Assembly: GCA_018434645.1 (NCBI GenBank)
Contig: JAHDOX010000045.1
Coordinates: 1-12,230 of the forward strand
Direction of reading: 5' to 3'
Origin: Synergistales bacterium
Lineage (GTDB): Bacteria > Synergistota > Synergistia > Synergistales > Thermovirgaceae
DNA length: 12,230 bases
Shown in pieces: positions 1 to 7,730 of this stretch. Both the position numbers and the translations under genes were made by a program. How positions within the stretch are numbered: the first letter of the stretch is position 1; each line of letters opens with the position of its first letter. The notes under the pieces are model-generated. The model did no database searches. It worked only from the letters and a program-made list of their open reading frames with translations, and was not told the origin of the DNA.

Positions 1-24
1 CTTTCGGGATTTCCTTTCTGCCAT
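1..24 (-). CDS. 5' end of a gene cut by the window edge, probably ispG (MEP pathway)
   Basis: Only eight codons are visible (MAERKSRK), starting at an ATG at 22-24 and open to the window edge. A Shine-Dalgarno AAGGGAG at 31-37 sits 6 nt upstream, and the gap to the rseP stop is 13 nt, so this is a real start of the next cotranscribed gene. The residues alone do not identify the product. In many bacteria the gene after dxr-rseP is ispG (gcpE, 4-hydroxy-3-methylbut-2-enyl diphosphate synthase), whose N-terminus is often short and basic like this one. The identity is therefore an inference from gene order. Confidence 0.4.
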
Positions 25-37
25 GTCGTACTCCCTT

Positions 38-1084
38 CTATCCACCGTTTACGGACAGAAGCCGCATAACGTCCTTCCAGGTAACAGCCAGAAGAAGAGC
101 GATCAAAAGCGCAAAACCGATTAGATGGATGTATTGCTCCCACTTCTCGGGAACGCGCCTGCGGAACAATATCTCGAAAACGACCAGGATAAGCCTTCCT
201 CCATCAAGCGCAGGGAAGGGGAACAAGTTAAGGATTCCAAGGTGCAGATTGATCATGGCCAAAAACGATACGAAGGTCCAGAAGCCGCTTCGTGCAGCAG
301 CTCCGGCCATGGAGGCTATTCCAACTGGCCCCGTTATTTCTACTTCCGCCGTCCCCGTGATCCACGTGTATATGCCTCTTATGATCTCGAGGCTGAAATT
401 CCAGATATAACCGGCCGAGTTGAGTAAGGCTCCAACCGGACCGTAAGTCACACGTGCCGGCTGTATGCCGAAAAGAGGATAGCCCAGTTCGGGGTCAACA
501 GCTAAAACCGTTGTAACCTCGAAGACGTCCTCCCCTCTTTTTACCCGGATCTTGACGGGAGTTTCATCGGTCTTGCCGCGGATTTCCCGAGACATCTCTG
601 TCCAGGTCTCGACGGTGACGTCATCGACGGCGATTATCGCGTCATCCGTACGAATGCCGGCCTTTTCAGCAGGGTACCCGCCCAAAACATCCCCAACCTT
701 CGTACTGGTCATGTCTATGACGCCATATCCCCAAAGAAGCAGGGCCGTCAGTAGTATGGCGAGCAAAATATTAGCCAGCGAGCCGCTGAAAAGTACAGCG
801 AACCGTTTCCACGGTCCCTTTTCCTGGAATGATCCACCTGGTCGAACTTTTTCCCCTTCCTTTTCCTCGCCCATTCCCGCGAGCCTCACGAACCCTCCCA
901 CGGGAAGAGCCCTGACCGACCAGAGCGTTCCGTTGTTTTCCTTCTGCCAAAGTACCGGCCCCATTCCAAAGGCAAACTCATGGACCTGGATGCCATTCAA
1001 GACGGCGGTCATATAATGTCCCGATTCATGGATGATCACGCAGATCGCAATAACTACAATGAAAGAGAGCAAACTGGTCAACAT
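38..1084 (-). CDS. rseP: RseP/RasP-type site-2 membrane zinc metalloprotease
   Basis: This 348-residue intramembrane protease of the M50 (site-2) family would cleave transmembrane substrates such as anti-sigma factors or signal-peptide remnants in the inner membrane. The zinc-binding HESGH lies at residues 19-23 in the first membrane helix. The GSLANILLA segment is at about 101-109, and the second active-site motif, LFPFPALDGGR with LDGGR at 293-297, lies in a C-terminal helix. One PDZ domain spans roughly residues 127-205, so the protein is the shorter single-PDZ form rather than the two-PDZ enterobacterial form of about 450 residues. The ATG start is preceded by TAGGA at 7 nt, overlapping the dxr stop region; the gap to dxr is only 9 nt. 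Its position between dxr and a probable ispG is a widespread gene order. The substrate here is unknown. Confidence 0.95.
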   Translation of the reverse strand: MLTSLLSFIVVIAICVIIHESGHYMTAVLNGIQVHEFAFGMGPVLWQKENNGTLWSVRALPVGGFVRLAGMGEEKEGEKVRPGGSFQEKGPWKRFAVLFSGSLANILLAILLTALLLWGYGVIDMTSTKVGDVLGGYPAEKAGIRTDDAIIAVDDVTVETWTEMSREIRGKTDETPVKIRVKRGEDVFEVTTVLAVDPELGYPLFGIQPARVTYGPVGALLNSAGYIWNFSLEIIRGIYTWITGTAEVEITGPVGIASMAGAAARSGFWTFVSFLAMINLHLGILNLFPFPALDGGRLILVVFEILFRRRVPEKWEQYIHLIGFALLIALLLAVTWKDVMRLLSVNGG

Positions 1085-1093
1085 ATTTCTTTC

Positions 1094-2284
1094 CTACCCT
1101 TTGTCATCGTATGCACTCTCGCCTGTTTTTTCACGAACCCTTATCCCGCCTTCTTTCACTATTTCCACCGCCTCTTGCCAACATGAAGGATCATGACCTG
1201 AATATTCCTCGATGACTTCTTCGATCAAAGCCGGAATTTCACGATAAGCGATTTTTCCCTGTAGAAAAAGATTTACTGCCGCTTCATCTGCTCCTACCAG
1301 AAACGCCGGATAACCTCCGCCCTTTTTGAAAGCTTCCCTGGCGATGTAAAAGCATGGAAAACGAGTGGCATCTATTTCCAGGAAGGTCATAACGGAGACC
1401 TCCTCTACCGGCGGTGCCTCGGGACTTTCGGGCCACTGAAGTATGTCTGGGTAAGCCATAGCGCAAAGTATGGGAATTCTCATATCAGGCGTAAAAGCGG
1501 CCATGCGCCTGGTACCGTCGAAAAATTCCACAATGCCGTGGACATGGGATTCGGGATGAATTACGGCGGAGACCCTTTCGGGCTCGCAACCAAAAAGCAC
1601 CCCCGCCTCCATTATTTCGAAACCCTTGTTCATCATGGACGCGCTGTCAACGGTGATTTTCGGTCCCATGGACCACACCGGGTGTTTAAGCACTTCCTTG
1701 ATGGTGACATGAGCGAGCGAATCGGCTGGACGGCTTAAAAAAGGCCCGCCGGATGCGGTGAGAACAAGCTTTGCAACACCGTCGCAGCTGCATTTTTTCC
1801 CGAGACACTGCCATAGCGCGTTGTGTTCGCTGTCCAGGGGTAGCAGCTGGTTTTCATATCTGACCGAACCGGAAATCCATTTCCCCGCCGCAATGAGACT
1901 TTCCTTGTTCGCGATGCAAACCCGCTTGCCTGCTCCAAGCGCCTCTATCACAGGCTTGATTGCTGAAACGCCGGAAGAGGCAACAACTACAAGATCGACT
2001 TCACGATCAAGAGCAATTTCAACTAGTGCATCATCACCGTGGAGCCACCTTGTTCCGGATGCCGCCCTTTTTTCAAATTCTCTCGACCGACGCGTCCCGG
2101 TCAGGGCAAGCACCCTGCACCCTGTGCGTTCCTGTAATTCGATAAGGGCTCCTGCGTTGTTACGGGCGGCCATGGAATGGAGGACAAATCTTTTCCTGAA
2201 GGTCTCACAGACGTTCACCACAGACCTGCCTACGCTTCCCGTAGCGCCTATGAGAGCTATCCTGACGGATTTTTTGTCCATCAT
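1094..2284 (-). CDS. dxr: 1-deoxy-D-xylulose 5-phosphate reductoisomerase
   Basis: This cytosolic enzyme catalyses the first committed MEP-pathway step, converting 1-deoxy-D-xylulose 5-phosphate to 2-C-methyl-D-erythritol 4-phosphate with NADPH and a divalent metal. The 396-residue product has normal family length. Visible motifs are the N-terminal Rossmann GATGSVGRS at about residues 13-21, ANKESLI, the metal-binding DSEHNA (Asp151, Glu153), LTASGGPF, HPVWSMGPKITVDSAS and MNKGFE with the third acidic ligand Glu223. These are the known fosmidomycin-target residues, so the enzyme should be sensitive in principle. The chosen ATG at 2282-2284 overlaps the cdsA TGA as ATGA, which implies translational coupling. 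A GTG at 2288-2290 and a second ATG at 2279-2281 are possible alternatives. With uppS it links isoprenoid precursor supply to lipid-carrier synthesis. Confidence 0.96.
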   Translation of the reverse strand: MMDKKSVRIALIGATGSVGRSVVNVCETFRKRFVLHSMAARNNAGALIELQERTGCRVLALTGTRRSREFEKRAASGTRWLHGDDALVEIALDREVDLVVVASSGVSAIKPVIEALGAGKRVCIANKESLIAAGKWISGSVRYENQLLPLDSEHNALWQCLGKKCSCDGVAKLVLTASGGPFLSRPADSLAHVTIKEVLKHPVWSMGPKITVDSASMMNKGFEIMEAGVLFGCEPERVSAVIHPESHVHGIVEFFDGTRRMAAFTPDMRIPILCAMAYPDILQWPESPEAPPVEEVSVMTFLEIDATRFPCFYIAREAFKKGGGYPAFLVGADEAAVNLFLQGKIAYREIPALIEEVIEEYSGHDPSCWQEAVEIVKEGGIRVREKTGESAYDDKG

Positions 2285-3102
2285 TGCCACAAGACCCCGA
2301 AAAACAGGTAAGCAAGGGAGGCATTAACGAGTATGCTGTCGAAACGGTCCAGCATACCTCCGTGACCGGGGATGATCGCCCCTGAATCCTTTTTTCCTGT
2401 TTCCCTTTTAACAAGGGACTCGGCAAGATCCCCGAGCTGCCCGAAAGTCCCGCAAAAAAGTCCTATCAATAGAAGCGGGACCGGTCTTATTTCCCAGATA
2501 AACGACAATACGCCGGAGCAAAGCAGACTTCCTGCCAATCCCCCAATGAATCCCTCTATGGATTTTTTCGGGCTTACCTCCGGTGCCAGTGGCGTCTTAC
2601 CCCAGCGGGACCCTATGAGATAGGCCAAGACGTCACATGACCAGGTACACGCAAAGAGGGTGACAAGCAAGTAAAGTCCCCAGGGGTGTTTCCTTAACAG
2701 TATGAGAAAGCTCCAGGGCAACACGCAATAAAGAATACCGGCCATAGTCCCCCCCAGGCTATGTATTCCGAAGCTGTGTCCCGAAATGCCGCGCCGGGCG
2801 ACTTCGACAAAAAGCACCAGAAAACCACAAAGACAGATAACCGGCAACACCGCCGCAAGATCCCCGAAATAAGCAGCACACAAAACGAGCAAACCGGCGA
2901 TGTACCCTATCCCTCTTGACACGTGAAAAGACTCAAGCAGCATCCTGTAAAATTCCCAAAGCGAAACCATGGCTATGGCGGAACTCATGAAAAACCAGGG
3001 GAGACCTCCGATGTAGGTCCCTCCCAAAATCGCCAGGATGATGCAGACGCCGCTACCTGCTCTCAGGAATATTTCACTTTTAAAAACCTTCGGTAGCTCC
3101 AT
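2281..3102 (-). CDS. cdsA: Phosphatidate cytidylyltransferase (CDP-diacylglycerol synthase)
   Basis: This integral membrane enzyme forms CDP-diacylglycerol from phosphatidate and CTP, the branch point for all bacterial phospholipids. The 273-residue protein is strongly hydrophobic with about seven or eight membrane helices. Near the C-terminus it carries the complete family signature: SLVKRETGKKDSG followed by the PGHGGMLDRFD segment, with its Lys-Asp pair, His-Gly-Gly and Asp-Arg-x-Asp. SPKKSIEGFIGG upstream is also typical. I chose the ATG at 3100-3102 because AAGGAAG lies 7 nt before it and because it shortens the overlap with uppS to 23 nt. An in-frame ATG at 3136-3138, also with an AAGGA upstream, would add 12 residues and cannot be excluded. 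The uppS-cdsA-dxr order is conserved across many phyla. Confidence 0.95.
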   Translation of the reverse strand: MELPKVFKSEIFLRAGSGVCIILAILGGTYIGGLPWFFMSSAIAMVSLWEFYRMLLESFHVSRGIGYIAGLLVLCAAYFGDLAAVLPVICLCGFLVLFVEVARRGISGHSFGIHSLGGTMAGILYCVLPWSFLILLRKHPWGLYLLVTLFACTWSCDVLAYLIGSRWGKTPLAPEVSPKKSIEGFIGGLAGSLLCSGVLSFIWEIRPVPLLLIGLFCGTFGQLGDLAESLVKRETGKKDSGAIIPGHGGMLDRFDSILVNASLAYLFFGVLWQ

Positions 3103-3793
3103 ATCGTCGCTTCCTTTTCGAATACGCCATAAGGGCATCTATGAAATCCTTTTCGTCGAAATCGGGCCAGAGAACGTCCATAAAATAGAGTTCCGCGTAG
3201 CTGGCCTGCCATAGAAAGAAATTGCTCAACCTCATTTCCCCGCTTGTTCGAATGATCAAATCCGGATCTGGAACATCGGGAAGGTAAAGGTACTCCCGAA
3301 AGGACCTTTCGTCGAGGTCAGAAACATCGTTGGCAAACGCTTTCGCAACCGCGTCCAGTAACTCTTGGCGTCCTCCGTAGTTCATGCAGATGATTAACTG
3401 CATGCGGTCTAAAGAAGAGGTCATTTTTTCGGCCTTTTCGATGTTTTCCTGGATATCCGCCGGCAAATCACCGATACGCCCGCAAAACCTCAACCGGATC
3501 CCTTGTTCGGCCAGTTCCACGGTTTTATCGGATAAGGTCTGCCGGAAAAGCTTCATAAGGCCTTCCACTTCTTCAGCCGGCCGCCTCCAGTTCTCGGTGG
3601 AGAATGCAAAGAAAGAAAGGTAGGGTATTCCCTCCTGCACACCGAATCGTACCGCGCGTTCCAAGGCTTTTGCGCCTTCACGATGGCCTAAAACCCGCGG
3701 TAAGTGCCGCCTTTCCGCCCACCTGCCGTTTCCGTCCATTATGAAGGCTACATGTCGTGGTTTGCCAGAATTGTTCCTTTTTCCCCGGCTCAT
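3080..3793 (-). CDS. uppS: Isoprenyl (undecaprenyl) diphosphate synthase
   Basis: This cis-prenyltransferase condenses farnesyl diphosphate with isopentenyl diphosphates to make the C55 lipid carrier used for peptidoglycan and other wall polymers. The 237-residue product shows the family motifs: FIMDGNGRWA with catalytic Asp20, GHREGAKAL, FFAFSTENWRRP, MNYGGRQEL, and the C-terminal IRTSGEMRLSNFFLWQ followed by YAELYF with Glu201. The ATG at 3791-3793 shares one base with the udg TAA stop (TAATG) and has GGGAG about 9 nt upstream. A TTG at 3818-3820 would give a nine-residue extension with less support. Chain length (C55 or otherwise) cannot be read reliably from sequence, but the genomic context with cdsA and envelope genes supports UppS. 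Confidence 0.95.
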   Translation of the reverse strand: MSRGKRNNSGKPRHVAFIMDGNGRWAERRHLPRVLGHREGAKALERAVRFGVQEGIPYLSFFAFSTENWRRPAEEVEGLMKLFRQTLSDKTVELAEQGIRLRFCGRIGDLPADIQENIEKAEKMTSSLDRMQLIICMNYGGRQELLDAVAKAFANDVSDLDERSFREYLYLPDVPDPDLIIRTSGEMRLSNFFLWQASYAELYFMDVLWPDFDEKDFIDALMAYSKRKRRYGATEGF

Positions 3794-4431
3794 TAATTCT
3801 TTCTCCCGAGTTTTTCCCAATGCCTTTTTACCTCCTGTATATCAAGCCATGTTTGGTGTTTTGGGCTTCCAGCCTTGTTCGAGGCGTTCCGGAGCAAATA
3901 ACTGGGATGAAACATGGGCATTACGGAAATGTTTCGCCAATTGAACCAGCGCCCCCTGATCTTTGTTATGCCTTCGGTCGTTCTGAGCATCCATTTCGTA
4001 GGTGTGCTGCCCAGACATACAATGATCCTGGGCCTTGTAAGGGCGATCTGCGCCTGAAGATATTCGTCACAAGCCGTCATTTCCTCCACCGTGGGCACCC
4101 TGTTTCCAGGAGGTCTGCACTTGACTATATTTGTAATATATATTTCTTCCCGTGAGATCTCTACGGATTCCAGGATTTTAGTCAAAAGTTTCCCGGCTTT
4201 GCCAACAAAGGGAATCCCCTGTTCGTCTTCGTCGGCACCAGGACCTTCCCCGATAAACATGACATCCGCCGAGGGGTTCCCATCTCCAAAAACCACGTTC
4301 TTGCGCCCCTCAGCGAGAGGACATTTCCTGCACGCAGCAGTCAGCTCTCTCAAACGACACCATGCGTCTTTTCTGGCCTCTTCCATGTCTGATACGTTGT
4401 TTGTTTTTACGTCGGCTTTTTCACTATTCAC
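3793..4431 (-). CDS. Uracil-DNA glycosylase, family 4 (Fe-S type)
   Basis: The 212-residue product matches the thermostable-type family 4 uracil-DNA glycosylases, which remove uracil from DNA at the start of base excision repair. Motif A reads GEGPGADED (61-69) followed by GIPFVGKAG, and the C-terminal active-site motif is HPSYLL (175-180). The four Fe-S cluster cysteines are all visible: Cys34 and Cys37 (CRKC), Cys105 in KCRPPGNR and Cys121. Family members were once annotated as phage DNA polymerase-like proteins. The GTG start at 4429-4431 overlaps the upstream TGA as GTGA, with a strong GAGGTGG at 4439-4445 and 7 nt spacing. About 25 poorly conserved N-terminal residues precede the core, so a later start such as Met16 is possible. 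It is placed between an unnamed ATPase and uppS without an obvious functional reason. Confidence 0.92.
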   Translation of the reverse strand: MNSEKADVKTNNVSDMEEARKDAWCRLRELTAACRKCPLAEGRKNVVFGDGNPSADVMFIGEGPGADEDEQGIPFVGKAGKLLTKILESVEISREEIYITNIVKCRPPGNRVPTVEEMTACDEYLQAQIALTRPRIIVCLGSTPTKWMLRTTEGITKIRGRWFNWRNISVMPMFHPSYLLRNASNKAGSPKHQTWLDIQEVKRHWEKLGRKN

Positions 4432-5279
4432 GACATTTCCACCTCTTGTATCTGTACGTCGATTCGTTTAACTTCCAGGCCGGTAAAATAGGAGACAGCC
4501 TTCAGGACCTTTTCCCTGAGATCCCTCCCGGTTTCAAGAAGAGTCCGCTTATCCCGCCTCGCCTTTACTGATATGGTAATGGCAATGCCTTCTTCCACCG
4601 GTTTGACGTCAAAGACCAACACCTTCTCTATGCCACGGGACCTCCTGGCGATAAAGCGCCCCATTTGTTCGACAGCCATTGGGTCGATTCGCAGATCACC
4701 GTAAAAATTGAATGGAGGCCTGACAATTGTTTTTTCTCCCTCATGAGGCCCCCTGTCGCTCCATAAAACCCTCAATCTTCCCACAAGTTTCCCGGCAAAA
4801 TTCTTTCTGACTTCCACATGGGATACGGGGATGACATGCTGTCCTTTCTGCGCACGTTCCTTCTGGGCGTTCAGTATCTCTTCGGGGGAAGCCACTTCTT
4901 CTATGCGGATAGTCCTTTCAGGTTGCATGATACCCAGGTTGCCTACGATGTGAGATACCATTTCATCGGAGGTCGCAATAATCATTACCTCACAGGGACT
5001 GACCCTTTCAAGGTATGACCGTACGGCTTTCCTGTGGTCCTCAAACTGGAAGAGGGCCCGCCTGATAGCCCTGACCTGGTTTTTTTCCGCTTTGGCGCTC
5101 TTTCCGCTAACTATCTGGCCTCTGCGTATAACCAGTCCATCGTCGATGACATAGTCTATCCCAAGGTTGAGCGCTACAAGTTGCGCCCTCTGGCTTTTCC
5201 CTGTCCCGGCCTGGCCCACAAAGGCTACGACACGTACTCCGGAAAGGATCGGTTCATTATTTGAAACATCAGCCTTCAA
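4428..5279 (-). CDS. P-loop nucleotide-binding protein with C-terminal Asp23-like domain, function unknown
   Basis: I do not recognise a named gene. The 283-residue protein is soluble-looking, with no signal peptide or membrane helix. Residues 16-29 form a beta strand and Walker A loop, VVAFVGQAGTGKS, and a kinase-like P-loop domain plausibly runs to about 170. It includes IDYVIDDGLVIRRGQ and, further on, VMIIATSDEMVSHI. After a short linker, residues about 194-282 resemble the Asp23/Gls24 fold: DLRIDPMAVEQMGRFIA, an ITISVKARR strand, a long helix LREKVLKAVSYFTGLEV and the final KRIDVQIQEV. Asp23 proteins in Firmicutes are envelope-associated or alkaline-stress proteins. The start is a TTG at 5277-5279 overlapping the hisC stop by 11 nt; I see no good in-frame ATG near it. 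The stop overlaps udg. The domain assignment is by eye and the function unknown. Confidence 0.8.
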   Translation of the reverse strand: MKADVSNNEPILSGVRVVAFVGQAGTGKSQRAQLVALNLGIDYVIDDGLVIRRGQIVSGKSAKAEKNQVRAIRRALFQFEDHRKAVRSYLERVSPCEVMIIATSDEMVSHIVGNLGIMQPERTIRIEEVASPEEILNAQKERAQKGQHVIPVSHVEVRKNFAGKLVGRLRVLWSDRGPHEGEKTIVRPPFNFYGDLRIDPMAVEQMGRFIARRSRGIEKVLVFDVKPVEEGIAITISVKARRDKRTLLETGRDLREKVLKAVSYFTGLEVKRIDVQIQEVEMS

Positions 5280-6381
5280 CGGAGTTCAGCACCTTCTCCA
5301 GGGAGACCAGGAACCTGTCGTTTTCTTCCGGTCTTCCCACGGAAACACGTAGAAAGCCGGGAAGACCCAGGTCGCTGCCCTTTCTTACTATGATGCCTTC
5401 GCGCAAGAGCAAATCATAAACCGTTTCGGCTTTTCGATGCCTGACAAGGACGAAGTTGGCGCAGGTGTTTTCGACATGAACGCCTGTTTTTAGAAGTTCT
5501 TTCACCAAACGGTTTCGCTCCTCTATGGTTTTCACGCGTATGCTTTCGATGTACTCCCTCTCACCAAGCGAGGCAAGAGCCGCTCGTTGAGCAATCCCAC
5601 TGACTTCGAACACCGGGTGGATCTTGTCATAGGATTCCGCGATGCTTTTTGGAGCAATGGCGTATCCGACCCTCAGTGAAGCAAGGCCATGGATCTTGGA
5701 AAAAGTCCTTGTAATCACGACTCTTCCTATCTGGCGGAACAACCCGATACCCGAAAGATAGGCAGGATCGTCTATATATTCCGCATAAGCCTCGTCAACC
5801 ACCAGTAGTATTCCCTTTCCTTCAAGGGCGGACGCCAGATGGATCAGGTCGTTCCTCGGAAGCATTTTCCCGGTCGGGTTATTCGGGTTACAAAGGATGA
5901 CTGCTTTGGTTTTTTCACTACAGGCCTCCACCAGTTCGTCCACACCCCATCCCCCGTCAGGACCGGTTTCCAGGGGAACGCACTCCGCTGCGGCGGCAAT
6001 GCCGGCCAACCTGTAAATCGGGTAGGTCGGGACGGGGAAAACGATCTGGTCTCCGGGGTCTATGATCGTATGAAGCAGGTTGTGCATGAGCCCTTCCGTC
6101 CCTGCCCCAACAATCACTTCAGCCGGAGATACTCCCCATTGCGAGGCGATGAATCGCCTCAGCTTGAAAGCTCCGGGATCGGGATATCGCTGTACATTCC
6201 CCAGACCGGAACTTATCGCCTTTTTAACGGATTCGGGTAAAGGCCAGGGGTTTTCATTCGAGCAAAGACGTACCACCTGTTCAAAACCGAGCTCTCTCTC
6301 CAACTCTCCTATAGGCTTTCCGTACCTGTATTTTTCGACGTCATTCAGGCCTTTTCGAACGATCTTCCTTAACCACACCAC
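5269..6381 (-). CDS. hisC: Histidinol-phosphate aminotransferase family (HisC-like, PLP-dependent)
   Basis: This fold-type I PLP aminotransferase of 370 residues has the length and motifs of HisC. HisC transfers an amino group from glutamate to imidazole-acetol phosphate in histidine synthesis. Visible features are RLCSNENPWPLP near the N-terminus, NPNNPTG (165-171), VVDEAYAEY with PLP-ring Asp196, and TRTFSKIHGLASLRVGYA, with Schiff-base Lys229 and phosphate-binding Arg237. The start is GTG at 6379-6381 with GGAGG 6 nt upstream; a second GTG follows immediately at 6376-6378. No other histidine gene is nearby. This isolated location between murA and an unnamed ATPase leaves open a broader or different role, such as aromatic amino acid transamination or a CobD-like threonine-phosphate decarboxylase. 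The family is certain, the substrate less so. Confidence 0.85.
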   Translation of the reverse strand: MVWLRKIVRKGLNDVEKYRYGKPIGELERELGFEQVVRLCSNENPWPLPESVKKAISSGLGNVQRYPDPGAFKLRRFIASQWGVSPAEVIVGAGTEGLMHNLLHTIIDPGDQIVFPVPTYPIYRLAGIAAAAECVPLETGPDGGWGVDELVEACSEKTKAVILCNPNNPTGKMLPRNDLIHLASALEGKGILLVVDEAYAEYIDDPAYLSGIGLFRQIGRVVITRTFSKIHGLASLRVGYAIAPKSIAESYDKIHPVFEVSGIAQRAALASLGEREYIESIRVKTIEERNRLVKELLKTGVHVENTCANFVLVRHRKAETVYDLLLREGIIVRKGSDLGLPGFLRVSVGRPEENDRFLVSLEKVLNSVEG

Positions 6382-6409
6382 CAGTCACCTCCGAAGGCCC
6401 ATCGGCCAG

Positions 6410-7693
6410 CTACCACTTGGGTTCACCATTTTCATCGGAAAGCTGGACTTGCACCTTGCCCCCAAGATTCCGTATCTTTTCGTCGAACCCTTCGTAGCCA
6501 CGCCAGATATGTCCCAGCCCGTATACCGCCGTTTCATCTTCTGCGGCAAGCCCTGCAAGAACCAGAGATGCACCCGCCCTGAGGTCCGTGGCACGTACCT
6601 CGGCGCCTTTCAACTGATCAGTCCCGGTTACGACCGCCGTGTTGCCCTGCAACTCTATTTGGGCACCCATCTTCTTGAGTTCGCTCACGTGAGAAAAACG
6701 GGATTCGAAAACGCTCTCCTGGATTACACTCGTCCCTTTCGTGGTGGACATGAAGGCAGTGAACTGTGGCTGTACATCTGTGGGGAAACCCGGATATGGA
6801 AGCGTTTTCAGCGAAACACTTTTCAAAGGTTCCTCAGCTTTTACGGTAACGGTGTCTTCTCCAATTTCCAATCCGATTCCTGCTTCTTCGAGCTTTGCGA
6901 TAATGGCATCCAGATGTTCCGGTATCACACCCGTTACGTTAACTGTTCCCCTGGTGATAGCCCCGGCCAAAAGGAACGTGCTGGCCTCGATACGGTCGGG
7001 TATTATGTCTATGGCCGTTCCGCCAAGCGAGTCCACTCCCTCGAGATGAATGGTTCCGGTACCGACTCCGTCTATTTTGCACCCCATAGCCTTTAACGCT
7101 TCCGAAAGGTTGACGATCTCAGGTTCGCGCGCCGCGTTTTCGATGATAGTCTCACCCTTGGCGAAAACAGCCGCCATCATAATGTTTTCCGTAGCTCCGA
7201 CGGAGGGGAAATCAAGGTATATTTTCGCCCCCTTGAGCCCTTTTGCCCTGGCCTGTACGGCTCCATGTTCCAACTGTATATCCGCGCCGAGCTTGGCCAG
7301 CCCTTTCAGGTGAAGGTCAATGGGTCGGCTCCCGATGGCGCACCCTCCAGGCAATGGCAATACGGCCCGGCCGGTCCTGGCGAGCAAGGGTCCGAGTACC
7401 AGGGAAGAGGCCCTCATCTTCCTGACAAGCGCTTTCGGCGTATCCCAGGCGAGTTCGTCGGGTACCGATATTTTTACAGTATCGTTTTCATACTTGACCT
7501 CCGCGCCCAGGTGACGCAACAGGTCGGCCATGGTGAAAACGTCATGGAGTTTAGGCACTCGCCTGATTTCCAGGGTCTCACCCTTTAAAAGAATCGATGC
7601 AGCCAAAACCGGCAAGGCGGCGTTTTTGGCCCCTTGGGCTCGCACGCTGCCGGATAGTGGCCTTTTACCGTTTATTACCATTTTATACTGCAA
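6410..7693 (-). CDS. murA: UDP-N-acetylglucosamine 1-carboxyvinyltransferase
   Basis: MurA transfers enolpyruvate from phosphoenolpyruvate to UDP-GlcNAc, the first committed step of peptidoglycan synthesis, in the cytosol. The 427-residue product begins with the typical strand followed by RPLSGSVRAQGAKNAALP. It contains RASSLVLGPLLAR and LPGGCAIGSRPIDLH. The Cys at about 118 is the catalytic residue alkylated by fosfomycin, so this is a Cys-type, potentially fosfomycin-sensitive enzyme. PYPGFPTDVQPQF carries the conserved catalytic Asp. I chose the TTG at 7691-7693 because AGGTGG lies exactly 6 nt upstream and because MQYKMVING matches the family N-terminal length. An ATG at 7706-7708 contains that Shine-Dalgarno within its own codons, and an ATG at 7679-7681 is poorly spaced from it. 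The gap to wecB is 37 nt. Confidence 0.95.
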   Translation of the reverse strand: MQYKMVINGKRPLSGSVRAQGAKNAALPVLAASILLKGETLEIRRVPKLHDVFTMADLLRHLGAEVKYENDTVKISVPDELAWDTPKALVRKMRASSLVLGPLLARTGRAVLPLPGGCAIGSRPIDLHLKGLAKLGADIQLEHGAVQARAKGLKGAKIYLDFPSVGATENIMMAAVFAKGETIIENAAREPEIVNLSEALKAMGCKIDGVGTGTIHLEGVDSLGGTAIDIIPDRIEASTFLLAGAITRGTVNVTGVIPEHLDAIIAKLEEAGIGLEIGEDTVTVKAEEPLKSVSLKTLPYPGFPTDVQPQFTAFMSTTKGTSVIQESVFESRFSHVSELKKMGAQIELQGNTAVVTGTDQLKGAEVRATDLRAGASLVLAGLAAEDETAVYGLGHIWRGYEGFDEKIRNLGGKVQVQLSDENGEPKW

Positions 7694-7705
7694 AAAAAAC
7701 CACCT
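7692..7705 (-). promoter_or_regulatory. murA ribosome binding site with a T8 tract as spacer
   Basis: On the coding strand AGGTGG (7700-7705) is followed by eight T residues (7692-7699), the last two of which belong to the TTG start codon. The Shine-Dalgarno-to-start spacing of 6 nt thus consists only of T. This site decides the start in favour of TTG over the flanking ATG codons. A homopolymer here could change the spacing by slippage without altering the protein. Confidence 0.6.
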
Positions 7706-7730
7706 CATTATTCTAACGTATAGGAAAAAT

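Noticed and set aside
4428..6381. Defence system or mobile cargo between murA and uppS
   Set aside because: A P-loop ATPase beside a DNA glycosylase looked suggestive. However, there is no nuclease, toxin, transposase or repeat, and the genes are translationally coupled within a housekeeping cluster of similar composition.
6080..7096. Long open frame on the plus strand (338 codons) across the hisC-murA junction
   Set aside because: It lies opposite two genes with full family motifs on the minus strand, and its translation shows no recognisable domain. It is a by-product of codon use in the real genes. The same applies to plus-strand frames at 552-1016, 1758-2327, 7893-8498, 9907-10512 and 10534-11028.
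7691..7730. T8 run before murA as a Rho-independent terminator after wecB
   Set aside because: I see no GC-rich hairpin before the T run, which is part of the murA translation start region.
7694..7730. Promoter for murA in the 37 nt gap after wecB
   Set aside because: TTGAAT and TAGAAT-like hexamers are present on the coding strand but only about 13 nt apart, too close for a standard sigma-70-type promoter.
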